64,000 bases of DNA from Hydrogenophaga sp. Lineage in GTDB: Bacteria; Pseudomonadota; Gammaproteobacteria; Burkholderiales; Burkholderiaceae_C. Position 1 is the first letter of the stretch, and each line of letters opens with the position of its first letter. The notes beneath the pieces were generated by a model, which worked only from the letters and a program-made list of their open reading frames with translations, was not told where the DNA came from and ran no database searches. Positions 8,182-16,103 of the stretch are shown here, one piece after another. Position numbers and translations under genes: made by a program. The stretch is taken from the NCBI GenBank assembly GCA_011391495.1, contig JAABQK010000001.1:310001-374000 (forward strand). The letters are read 5' to 3'.

Positions 8182-8996
8182 ACCGCGCCCTCCTCGTGGT
8201 GGATCACGGTCCAGCGCGGCGCCACCGCCGCAGCGTCGGGTTCTGACACCACCTGCACAAAGGCCAGCTCTCCATCGGCCCCCTGGCCCAGGCTGGCCAG
8301 CAGCCGATCGGTCCGCTCGTCCAGGCTGCTTTTGCGCCCCCCTTCGCCGTCCATCGGCGGGAGCTCTGCCGCACAGCGCCCGCTGCTCAATGCAGCGATG
8401 GCACCGTTCTGAACGAAGGCCACCACGACATGGCCGCCATCTACGACGGCGAACACGCCTGTGCCGCCCGGCAGCGAAGCCGCGTGCTGGTTCCAGCGCG
8501 CACAGAAGGCAGGCTGCAACGAATGGAGCTTCAGCCGGTGATGCGCGGCCACCTGCGACACCGCCTCCACGTCGCCTGCATCCATCGCGGCGATCAGCAG
8601 ATGGCGCATGCCGGGCTGCAGTTGCCAGCGCACGGTCCGGAGCGACGCGCGGTGCCCGAGCACCTCGTCCACACAGGCCGTGGCGATGGACTGCAGCTGC
8701 TTTTCGCTGGCCTGGCGGTACTCGCCCGAAACCACATCGAAGTGAACCCGCGCGTCTGCCAGCAGCACGCGCAGCTGGTGGCTCTGACCAGCGGGCGCCG
8801 CCTGCAATTCGGTAAGAACCGCGTCCATGGCCTCATTGCAAGCGGCGACCGGCAGGCTCCCATCGGAGGCGTCGTCGGCAAATGCCTGCGCGGCGCGGGC
8901 CAAGGCCCTGCCTTGCGGCCAGTTCGCGTGCAGCGAGCCCACCACTGCCCGGTGGCCGACCTGAAGTTGCAGCGATCTATTCCACGGGAGTGACAC
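8178..8996 (-). CDS. PilM-like cytoplasmic assembly protein (divergent)
   Basis: A 272-residue soluble protein with no signal peptide or membrane segment. Its place between the ATPase and the PilN-like gene, and segments such as LRVLLADARVHFDVV and GVFAVVDGGHVVVAF that could be the beta-hairpins of an actin-like (ASKHA) fold, suggest a shortened PilM or GspL cytoplasmic domain. The start is GTG at 8996, inside the last 20 bases of gspE. The phosphate-binding residues of active PilM are not clear to me, so it may be a degenerate structural version. Moderate confidence in the gene, lower in the name. Confidence 0.6.
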   Translation of the reverse strand: MSLPWNRSLQLQVGHRAVVGSLHANWPQGRALARAAQAFADDASDGSLPVAACNEAMDAVLTELQAAPAGQSHQLRVLLADARVHFDVVSGEYRQASEKQLQSIATACVDEVLGHRASLRTVRWQLQPGMRHLLIAAMDAGDVEAVSQVAAHHRLKLHSLQPAFCARWNQHAASLPGGTGVFAVVDGGHVVVAFVQNGAIAALSSGRCAAELPPMDGEGGRKSSLDERTDRLLASLGQGADGELAFVQVVSEPDAAAVAPRWTVIHHEEGAV

Positions 8997-10665
8997 GGTT
9001 GATCTCCTCCAGCGTGGTTTCGCCCCGCAAGGCCAGGGCCACGGCCGCGTCGCGCAGGCTGGTGAAGCCGGCCTCGCGCGCCGAGTGCCGGATCTGCGAC
9101 AGCGGCGCCCGTTCCACCAGCTGTTCCCGCAGGGTGTCGCTCATCGGCAGCGTCTCGGCAATCGCCAGGCGGCCCTTGTAGCCGGTGCCCCGGCAATGCG
9201 CACAACCCAGGCCGCGTTTGAAATGTGCGCCCACCGCGGCATCGTCCGCCACGCCGCTCTGCCGCCAGACCTGCGGCAGCACCGCAGTGGGCGCGGCGCA
9301 TTGCGGGCAGTTCATGCGCAGCAGGCGTTGCGCCACGATGCCGTTGAGGGCCGCCACCAGGCTGTAGCTGTCCACCCCCATGTTGGCGAAACGACCGATC
9401 ACGTCGAACACGTTGTTGGCGTGCACCGTGGTGAAAACCTGGTGACCGGTCAGTGCCGCCTGCACCGCGATGTGCGCGGTCTCGGCATCGCGGATCTCGC
9501 CGACCATGATCTTGTCGGGATCGTGCCGCAGGATGGAGCGCAGCCCGCGCGCGAAGCTGAGCCCCTTCTTTTCATTGACCGGGATCTGCAGAACGCCCGG
9601 CAACTGGTATTCGATCGGGTCTTCGATGGTGATGATCTTGTCCAGGCCGGTGTGGATCTCCGACAGCGCGGCATACAGCGTGGTGGTCTTGCCACTGCCA
9701 GTGGGCCCGGTCACCAGCAGCAACCCGTAGGGCATGCGCGAGGTGTTCCGGATGAACGCCAGCACACCGGCGTCAAAACCCAGCGTGTCCAGGGTGAGCG
9801 CATGGAATTGCCCGGTCAGGTGCTTGCGGTCCAGCACGCGCAGCACCGCGTCTTCACCGAACAGGTTGGGCATGATGGAAACGCGGAAATCGATGTCGCG
9901 CTGGTCCACCATCACCTGGAAGCGCCCGTCCTGCGGAATCCGGCGCTCGGCGATGTCCAGCTCGGAGATGACCTTGATGCGTGAGATCGCCTGATGAGCC
10001 AGCTCCAGGTTGTCGATCTGCTTGACGACCTCCAGCACACCGTCGAGCCGGTACTTGATGACCATGCCGCCCGGCTGTGTTTCCAGGTGGATGTCGCTCG
10101 CGCCGCTGCGCAGCGCATCGTACAGCGTGGAGTCCACCAGCCGGACCACCGGGCTCTCGGTTGCATCGATGCGGGAAATCGAGATCGCGGTGGCCGAGCC
10201 ACCCGCCGCCCCAGCAGACTCGGCCTGCGTCTTCACGGCGTCCATCGCCTTCACGGATTTTTCGGCGGTCACGAGAAAGGCATGCAGGTCAGCCGGCGTG
10301 GCCAGCGCCCAGCGCACCGGCTGGTCCCGCAGCCGTGCCTCCAGCCAGGGGCGCAGCCGGGCGTCCATGGGATCGGTCAGCACCAGGACCAGGCCCGTGA
10401 GCCCGGCCACACGACCGACCACGCAGGCTCTGCGCTGGCAGTCGGCAAAGGACACCCGTTCGAAATCGGGCGTGACCTGCCGCAAGGTCGGCATGTCGAA
10501 CGGGACCAGGTCGAAATGCCGCGCCGCCTGCGGCAGCAGCGCCTCTTCACTCAGCCCCAGCTGCCCGGCGATCCAGGCCAGACGGGGCTGCGTGCCAGCG
10601 TCCCGCAAGGCCGCCTGCACCAGTGTGGCATCAATGGAGCGCAGGGTTTCAACAGCGGCGTTCAT
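8977..10665 (-). CDS. gspE: Type II secretion ATPase GspE
   Basis: The cytoplasmic hexameric ATPase that powers pseudopilus assembly, about 562 residues from the ATG at 10665. An N-terminal GspE/PilB N1 domain occupies roughly residues 15-135 (PQAARHFDLVPFDMPTLRQV). The ATPase core has Walker A GPTGSGKTTT near 320, an Asp box (FRVSIMPNLFGEDAVLRVL), Walker B (KIMVGEIRDAETA) and a His box (GHQVFTTVHAN). A tetracysteine zinc motif (CPQC and CAHC) lies near the C-terminus. In-frame codons extend 18 further residues upstream, but ATG at 10665 gives the family-like MNAAVETL start. Confidence 0.95.
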   Translation of the reverse strand: MNAAVETLRSIDATLVQAALRDAGTQPRLAWIAGQLGLSEEALLPQAARHFDLVPFDMPTLRQVTPDFERVSFADCQRRACVVGRVAGLTGLVLVLTDPMDARLRPWLEARLRDQPVRWALATPADLHAFLVTAEKSVKAMDAVKTQAESAGAAGGSATAISISRIDATESPVVRLVDSTLYDALRSGASDIHLETQPGGMVIKYRLDGVLEVVKQIDNLELAHQAISRIKVISELDIAERRIPQDGRFQVMVDQRDIDFRVSIMPNLFGEDAVLRVLDRKHLTGQFHALTLDTLGFDAGVLAFIRNTSRMPYGLLLVTGPTGSGKTTTLYAALSEIHTGLDKIITIEDPIEYQLPGVLQIPVNEKKGLSFARGLRSILRHDPDKIMVGEIRDAETAHIAVQAALTGHQVFTTVHANNVFDVIGRFANMGVDSYSLVAALNGIVAQRLLRMNCPQCAAPTAVLPQVWRQSGVADDAAVGAHFKRGLGCAHCRGTGYKGRLAIAETLPMSDTLREQLVERAPLSQIRHSAREAGFTSLRDAAVALALRGETTLEEINRVTPVE

Positions 10666-10693
10666 GGGTATGTCTCGCTTGCGGGTGGTGCGC

Positions 10694-11926
10694 TCATTGC
10701 AGGCTCGAAGCCAGGTCAAAGATCGGCAGGTACATCAGCACCACGATGGCCCCGACCACCAGACCGATCACGATCATGAGCAGCGGCTCGAACAACCGGC
10801 TGGTCAGCTCGACGGACCGCTGCAGCCGCGATTCGTGGAACATGGCGATGCGTTCCAGAATGTCGGCCAGCGCACCGGTGCGCTCGGCAACCGCGAGCAT
10901 GCTGCTGGCGATCGGGTCGGCCAGCTGGGCGTTTTCCAGCGCACTGCTCAGGCTGCGCCCTTCGTGAACCGCCTGAACCGCGGCACTCAGACGTTGGCGG
11001 TCGGCTTCGCCCAGCAAGGTGGCACCAAGCTGCAGCGCACGCGGTGCCGCAATGCCACCGCGAACCAGCATGCCGGTGGTGCGGTACAGCTGGGCATGAC
11101 GGAACTGCCGCATGGCGGGCCCGAGCACCGGGATCGCATCGATCCAGGTCGCCTTGCCTTCGCCACGGAGCACCTGCCGGCCCACCACCACGAAAACCGC
11201 CAGCAGCACCGCACCCACCAGGGCAATCACCCAGGCGTGGCCCGCCGCAAAGCGCCCCCACGACATCAACAGCTGCGAGCTCCACGGCAGCTCTTGCCGC
11301 GTACTCTCGATCAGGACCGCAAACTTCGGCACCACCACCGCCAGCAGAAACACCACCACCAGCATCCCCACGGCGAGCAGCAGCGCAGGGTAGACCGCCG
11401 CGCCCACCACCTTGTCCCGCAGCGCCTTGACGGTGAGCTGGTGTTCCGCGTAACGGTGCAAGGCGGTGCTCAGGTCGCCTGTCTGCTCGCTGGCGCTCAC
11501 CGTCGCCACCAGCAGGGGCGGAAAGCGCCCGGCATGCCGCTGCAAGGCTGCGGACAGCGTCAGCCCCTCGCTGACGCCGTTCACGATGTCCTGGATGGCC
11601 TGGCGCCGATGCGGTGCGGGTTCATTGGCGGCCAGCGTGCGCAGCGACTCGACAACCGACAAGCCTGCCGCCATGAGCGACGACAGCTCGAACGAAAAGT
11701 TGGCAATGTCGATTCCCAGGCGCGACGCGGTGGCCACCCGGTCGCCGGATGGGCCCGAGCGACCACGTGCAGTGCATGCCAGGACATGCAAACCGTCGCG
11801 CGCCGCCAGCGTGCGGGCCTCGTGGTCACTGGCGGCCCCCAGATCGATGATGCGCACCTCGCCCTGCATCGTTCGGACCACCAGTTCGAACATGTCCACC
11901 CCGGGAACAGCTTCGATGGTGCTCAT
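10694..11926 (-). CDS. gspF: Type II secretion platform protein GspF
   Basis: The polytopic inner-membrane protein around which the pseudopilus is assembled, 410 residues. There are two T2SSF repeats (about 70-195 and 275-400). The first includes FSFELSSLMAAGLSVVESL and ASEQTGDLSTALHRYAEH. The second has RTTGMLVRGGIAAPRALQL and AERTGALADILERIAMFHE. Transmembrane helices lie near 170-200, 225-245 and 370-400. It lies 12 bases after gspG and 28 before gspE, so the three form one transcript. Confidence 0.95.
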   Translation of the reverse strand: MSTIEAVPGVDMFELVVRTMQGEVRIIDLGAASDHEARTLAARDGLHVLACTARGRSGPSGDRVATASRLGIDIANFSFELSSLMAAGLSVVESLRTLAANEPAPHRRQAIQDIVNGVSEGLTLSAALQRHAGRFPPLLVATVSASEQTGDLSTALHRYAEHQLTVKALRDKVVGAAVYPALLLAVGMLVVVFLLAVVVPKFAVLIESTRQELPWSSQLLMSWGRFAAGHAWVIALVGAVLLAVFVVVGRQVLRGEGKATWIDAIPVLGPAMRQFRHAQLYRTTGMLVRGGIAAPRALQLGATLLGEADRQRLSAAVQAVHEGRSLSSALENAQLADPIASSMLAVAERTGALADILERIAMFHESRLQRSVELTSRLFEPLLMIVIGLVVGAIVVLMYLPIFDLASSLQ

Positions 11927-11938
11927 GGTGATGCGTCC

Positions 11939-12451
11939 TCAGGGCGCCCAGCTGGTCACGTCGGCGGCCTCACCGCTTCCGCCTGCTTTGCCGTCTGAAC
12001 CCAGCGACCACAGGTCGTAGTCGCCACCATGTTCACCGGGCGCCTTGTAGAGGTAGGCCATCCCCCAGGGGTCCATGGGGACCGCCTTCTTGAGGTAGGG
12101 TCCGGCCCATTTCTCCAGGTTCTGGGGGCGGGTGTTCAGTACGGCAAGCCCGAAGTCGGTGGTCGGGTAACTGCCCACATCCAGCCGGTACTGGTCGAGC
12201 GCTTTTTCCAGCGAATCGATCTGGGCCCGCGCGATCTTGGTATTGGACTTGCTGACCTGGTCGAAGTAGCGCGGAGCCACCAGCCCGGCCAGCAGGCCGA
12301 TGATGACGATGACCACCAGCAGCTCCAGCAGCGTGAAGCCGGCGGACCGGCCAAGGGGCCAAGAGCGCGACGGGCCGCCGGCCCTTGGCGCAGCGACGAT
12401 GAGAGGCCCCTTGTTGAGACCCTCGGTCAGCGCAAGCAAGAAAGGCGTCAT
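11939..12451 (-). CDS. gspG: Major pseudopilin GspG with an unusually long leader
   Basis: The major pseudopilin, 170 residues. The motif SAG followed by FTLLELLVVIVIIGLLAGLV keeps Glu5. The globular part has the GspG signature YPTTDFGLAVL, WAGPYLKKAVPMDPWG and DYDLWSLGSDGKAGG, including the calcium-loop aspartates. The ATG at 12451 has AGGAGG nine bases upstream (12461-12466), which makes it the best start. Processing at Gly38 then implies a leader of 38 residues, whereas GspG leaders are usually about 6-10. No closer in-frame ATG, GTG or TTG was found. It is the first gene of the operon. Confidence 0.92.
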   Translation of the reverse strand: MTPFLLALTEGLNKGPLIVAAPRAGGPSRSWPLGRSAGFTLLELLVVIVIIGLLAGLVAPRYFDQVSKSNTKIARAQIDSLEKALDQYRLDVGSYPTTDFGLAVLNTRPQNLEKWAGPYLKKAVPMDPWGMAYLYKAPGEHGGDYDLWSLGSDGKAGGSGEAADVTSWAP

Positions 12452-12476
12452 CACCGTGAGCCTCCTGTTTGAAGTT

Positions 12477-12495
12477 GCCAACACGGTGTGTTGGC
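12477..12495. promoter_or_regulatory. Perfect inverted repeat in the 5' region of the secretion operon
   Basis: GCCAACAC, three bases, then GTGTTGGC, just upstream of the gspG ribosome site. A possible -10 (TATATT on the minus strand, 12506-12511) lies directly before it, so the palindrome would cover about +4 to +22 of the transcript. It could be an operator or a short 5' hairpin. No convincing -35 is visible. Confidence 0.45.
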
Positions 12496-12673
12496 CTGTC
12501 ACTTCAATATAGGCTGAGGTCTTAAGGGTTTCTTAAAAAATGGGGCGCACCCTACGCACCAACGCGGGTAGGTTCTGCCCGCCTTTTTTCGAGAAAGCAC
12601 GGGTGGTGAGCGCGAACAAAACACAGGGGTCACGGTCTTGACAGGATCTGTCCCCCGCCGCCGAATCTGCACC

Positions 12674-13381
12674 ATGAGCAGCTGTGTCCAGCCACTTCAC
12701 CAGCGCATCCTCGCCAACCGGATCGCGTGGGTTCTCCGCGTCTCGGCGCGGGCTGCCCGGTGCAAGGGCGGGCTGCTCGTAGCCTTGTCCCTGGTGGCTC
12801 TTGCGGAGGCATCGGCGCAGGTCTACGTCGGCACGAACACTTCGGGTGGTGGCGTGGTGCTCTCCAATTTCCAGACCCAGGAGACTCCGGACCTGCTGGT
12901 GTCGGCGCCCGTTGAAACGACACCCAGACCCTCATCGAACGCCCAGGCTGAACCCAGATCCGTGACGCGAACATCCGCCAGGGCCGACCGCTGGCGCGAG
13001 GTGATTGATGCGGTGGCCACCTCTGTCGACATTTCACCGAAGCTGGTTCATGCGGTCATCTCCGCGGAGTCCAACTACGACCCGAAAGCGGTGTCGCCGA
13101 AAGGCGCGATCGGTCTGATGCAGCTGCTGCCGGCGACCGCCAGGCGCTTTGGCGTGAAAGATCCTTTTGTGGTTCGCGACAACGTGTACGCCGGCGCCAG
13201 CTACCTGAAGTGGCTCATGGGCTACTTCCGCGGCGACCTTGAATTGGTGCTGGCCGCCTACAACGCGGGGGAACATGCGGTGGTGAAAGCCGGTCACAAG
13301 GTGCCCATGTACCCCGAGACACAGACCTATGTGCGGCGCATCATGGCCAACCTGCGCGCTTCAGACGCCCTGCCCCTGTGA
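12674..13381 (+). CDS. Lytic transglycosylase (SLT domain)
   Basis: Cleaves peptidoglycan glycan strands. About 235 residues from ATG 12674; an in-frame TTG at 12638 is also possible. A hydrophobic export segment (LLVALSLVALAEASA) is followed by a disordered linker. The C-terminal goose-lysozyme-like SLT domain has the catalytic Glu in ISAESNYDP (about residue 132), GAIGLMQLLPATA, and the closing LVLAAYNAGEHAV. It is divergent from gspG, and its last 21 bases overlap the kinase gene on the other strand. Small SLT enzymes beside secretion genes often open the peptidoglycan for the machine, which is a contextual inference here. Confidence 0.9.
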   Translation: MSSCVQPLHQRILANRIAWVLRVSARAARCKGGLLVALSLVALAEASAQVYVGTNTSGGGVVLSNFQTQETPDLLVSAPVETTPRPSSNAQAEPRSVTRTSARADRWREVIDAVATSVDISPKLVHAVISAESNYDPKAVSPKGAIGLMQLLPATARRFGVKDPFVVRDNVYAGASYLKWLMGYFRGDLELVLAAYNAGEHAVVKAGHKVPMYPETQTYVRRIMANLRASDALPL

Positions 13382-14836
13382 GGCATCGTCTCCAAGGTCC
13401 TGGGCGGCGGCCTGCACAACCGCTTCGTGAAAGGTGACCTGCACCCTCAGTCCGCCCAAAGGCGACTCCAGCATCTCGATTTTGGCGCGATGCAGTTGGG
13501 CGACCTGCGACACGATCGAAAGTCCCAGGCCCACGCCATCGGCACCCCCACGCCCCAGCCGGTTGAATTTTTCAAAGACACGGTCCCGATCCGATGGCGG
13601 AATGCCCGGGCCGGAATCGTCCACGCCCAGGACCACGTCGCGGCCTTGCGCTGCTGCAGACACCTCCACGCGAGAGCCCTGCGGGCAGTAGATGACGGCA
13701 TTGGCGACCAAGTTGCGCATGAGCATGTAGATCGCGAACCGGATGCCCTGGATGTGCGCTACCTCAATCCGGGCCTGCACGCCGATATGTCGCGCGGCCG
13801 CCTTGCCCCCCAGTTCATCCATGACATCCAGGAAAACGCCGTGAAGGTCCACCCGTTCGCTGAACACGTCGATATCGTTCCCTACCGTTTCCACGCGGTG
13901 CAGATCGATCAGTTGATCAATCACACGGGCAGCCTTGTCCACACCCTGGATGACGGAGGCCAGCGACTCCTGCAAATCCCCAGGATCGCTGGCCTTGCAG
14001 GCCATCTGCGCCTGCGCCCTTATACCGGCCAAGGGCGTGCGCAGCTCGTGAGCGGCAACCGAGGTGAACCGCTGTTCAACCGACATCGCATGAGCGATGC
14101 GAGAAAAATGCGAATTGAGCGAGTGCACGATGGGCAGCATCTCCTGCGGCGGATGCTCGACATCCACCGCCTGCACATCACGAGGTCCGCGGTGACGCAG
14201 GTTGTCGGCCATGGATTCGAGCGGCTGGAAGGCTCGCTGGATCAGTCTGCGGGTCAGCCAGAAAATGAACGCGAACGGCAGCAGGATATAGGCGAGGTAC
14301 TGGCTCAGGAGCAATCCAATCTGAACCATGCGCGCTGGCGTTTTCTCGGCGACCTGCACCACGATTTCACGGTTCCAGTTCGCGGCCGAATAGACGCAGT
14401 ACCGTTCGCCATCCAGCGAGATTTCCTTGTAGCCAGAAGACACGATGGGCAAGAAGGGCGTGGACCGCGTGGTGTTGTAGGTGCGAAGCAGTTGGGAACC
14501 ATCGTGCAGCCAGACCTGGACCATGTGCAAGCCGGATTGCTCCAGGTCAGCGCCCGCCTGCGCTCTCGCATCCACCACAGCCGGTGAAGCCGGATAGACG
14601 TTTTTGTGCACGGAGTGCAGCTGCGGCGCAGCTTCAACCGATTGAAGGATGCGGCGCGCCAGGATCTCCACACGCTGGTCAATGACCTGATCGTCCTCGA
14701 CCGCTGCCGCGCTGAACATGCTCACGCTGCCAACCACCAGCCCGGTGCAGAGCGCCAGCGTGGAAATCAGCTCAACCCTGGTTTGAAGTGACCAAGGTGC
14801 AGATGCTGTTGAGATGCGACCCAGGGTTGACTTCAT
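13361..14836 (-). CDS. Sensor histidine kinase (QseC/TctE-like)
   Basis: An inner-membrane sensor kinase of 491 residues. It has two transmembrane helices (about 25-47 and 175-198) enclosing a periplasmic sensor of about 125 residues, then a HAMP-like linker and an H-box AAHELRTPLAGI with phospho-His at about 263. The ATPase has the N box (LMRNLVANAVIYC), G1 (VDDSGPGIP), an F box (VFEKFNR) and G2 (GVGLGLSIV). ATG 14836 has AGGGGG nine bases upstream, which favours it over GTG 14845. It lies 279 bases after the regulator gene at 15116, so it probably has its own promoter. The signal sensed is unknown. Confidence 0.92.
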   Translation of the reverse strand: MKSTLGRISTASAPWSLQTRVELISTLALCTGLVVGSVSMFSAAAVEDDQVIDQRVEILARRILQSVEAAPQLHSVHKNVYPASPAVVDARAQAGADLEQSGLHMVQVWLHDGSQLLRTYNTTRSTPFLPIVSSGYKEISLDGERYCVYSAANWNREIVVQVAEKTPARMVQIGLLLSQYLAYILLPFAFIFWLTRRLIQRAFQPLESMADNLRHRGPRDVQAVDVEHPPQEMLPIVHSLNSHFSRIAHAMSVEQRFTSVAAHELRTPLAGIRAQAQMACKASDPGDLQESLASVIQGVDKAARVIDQLIDLHRVETVGNDIDVFSERVDLHGVFLDVMDELGGKAAARHIGVQARIEVAHIQGIRFAIYMLMRNLVANAVIYCPQGSRVEVSAAAQGRDVVLGVDDSGPGIPPSDRDRVFEKFNRLGRGGADGVGLGLSIVSQVAQLHRAKIEMLESPLGGLRVQVTFHEAVVQAAAQDLGDDASQGQGV

Positions 14837-14861
14837 CCGGGGCACCCCCCTAAAGGGAACC

Positions 14862-14879
14862 TTTCACACTGTTTTCACA
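14862..14879 (-). promoter_or_regulatory. Direct repeat with 11-base period upstream of the kinase gene
   Basis: TTTCACA occurs at 14862-14868 and 14873-14879; on the coding strand this is TGTGAAA, four bases, TGTGAAA. An 11-base period is the usual spacing for tandem half-sites of OmpR-family regulators. It lies 26-43 bases before the kinase ATG, so autoregulation by the adjacent regulator is plausible. Confidence 0.45.
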
Positions 14880-15115
14880 AGTGCGAATGGATTGGAAACA
14901 GCCTCCATCCAGGCACTGGACCAGGGCGGGACTGGGCGTCTGGCCTGGGAGTACCACAATGAGTGGCCTTGCTTTCAACCCATTCCCGTCGGGTTGCGGC
15001 CAAAAATGCCGTGCACGGCGTTGCGAAGCCTTGCCGGCGGGCAACCACGGCTGCGTTTCGCGCCGGGTGCAGGGCCTTTTTGAGCCGCAACGCATGTTGA
15101 AAACACAGTGAAGCC

Positions 15116-15802
15116 CTAGTGCATCAGAGCCATCTGGTGCAGCGGCGCGATCTGGTATCCCACGCCCCGAATGGTATGGATGAGGTTCGCACTGAACTTG
15201 CGACGCAACGCATGGATGTACACCTCCACGGCGTTGCTCTCCACCTCTTCACCCCAACCGTACAAGGACTCTTCGATCTGACTGCGAGACAGCACCTGAT
15301 TTTTTCGGCGAACCAGGACTTCGAGCACGCAATACTCACGGTGGGTCAGCGAGACGGGCTCACCTTTCCACACAGCGACAAATCGTTGGGGAAACAGTTC
15401 GAGCGCACCGTGCACCGTGCACCCCTGGCTGGCGTCATCCGACGGCAAGCGACGAAGGATGCAGCGAATGCGAGCCGTCAGTTCGTCGAGATCGAAGGGC
15501 TTGACCAGGAAGTCATCGGCACCCATGTTCAGCAGAGAAAGCCGGTCATGAAGGCCGCCACGCGCTGTCACGACAATGACCGGCAACTTCGGCGCTTTGC
15601 TCTGCAGGTATTGCAGCAACATTTCGCCGGAGGTATCAGGCAAACCGAGATCCAGTGCAACAAAGTCGTACTGGTGATCTTGCACCGCCGCCTTGAACTC
15701 CTGCCCTGTCCGCACCCAGTCCACCGCAAACCCCGAACGGCTCAGGGACTTGTGCACAGCGCCACCGACCAACGAATCATCCTCAGCGAGCAGAATTCTC
15801 AT
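15116..15802 (-). CDS. OmpR-family response regulator (QseB/PmrA-like)
   Basis: A response regulator of 228 residues: receiver 1-120 with acidic residues in AEDDS, the phosphoacceptor D51 in ALDLGLPD, Thr in IVVTARG and Lys in FLVKPFD. A winged-helix DNA-binding domain (about 130-225) has LTHREYCVLEVLV, NAVEVYIHALRRKF and IRGVGYQIAP. The ATG at 15802 is preceded by AGGAGG four bases upstream and begins with the family-typical MRILLAEDD. It pairs with the downstream kinase at 13361. The unusual 279-base gap suggests separate expression of the kinase. Confidence 0.93.
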   Translation of the reverse strand: MRILLAEDDSLVGGAVHKSLSRSGFAVDWVRTGQEFKAAVQDHQYDFVALDLGLPDTSGEMLLQYLQSKAPKLPVIVVTARGGLHDRLSLLNMGADDFLVKPFDLDELTARIRCILRRLPSDDASQGCTVHGALELFPQRFVAVWKGEPVSLTHREYCVLEVLVRRKNQVLSRSQIEESLYGWGEEVESNAVEVYIHALRRKFSANLIHTIRGVGYQIAPLHQMALMH

Positions 15803-16103
15803 GGCACCTCCTAGACTTGGCTGACGCACTACACGGTGGTGAAATTGGCTGGAGCTTGACTTGCCGGGATCAAAGACAGGAAAGACCTGGACATTCCTTG
15901 AGATCACCAAAGCAAACACCAGCCCACTGGCTAGACCGAAAAACTAGTAGTTTTTTCCGATACCAATGTAACAAATAACAACATATCTGAATAGACCCTG
16001 GTTTCACGCCTCTTCCTGGCAGGACATCGGTCTGAAACAGCCAAAGGAGAAGCAGCCAAACCTTGCGAATCACCCGACCACAGGGCTTTCCAGCAAAAAA
16101 AAA
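15803..16103. other. Intergenic region between response regulator and insertion sequence
   Basis: No credible gene. The stretch is more AT-rich than its surroundings and must hold the response regulator promoter. It contains a 17-base perfect palindrome AAAAACTAGTAGTTTTT (15939-15955) of unknown role, which could be an operator or a weak terminator. The nine A residues at 16095-16103 form the left edge of the insertion sequence target site. Confidence 0.5.

Noticed and set aside
14846-15115. Small frames on both strands between the kinase and response regulator genes
   Set aside because: No similarity to anything recognised, and the codon composition does not fit. More likely a promoter region.
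15939-15955. Palindrome AAAAACTAGTAGTTTTT as a terminator or IS scar
   Set aside because: The stem is AT-only and short, and no gene ends nearby in a fitting orientation. Listed only as part of the intergenic region.
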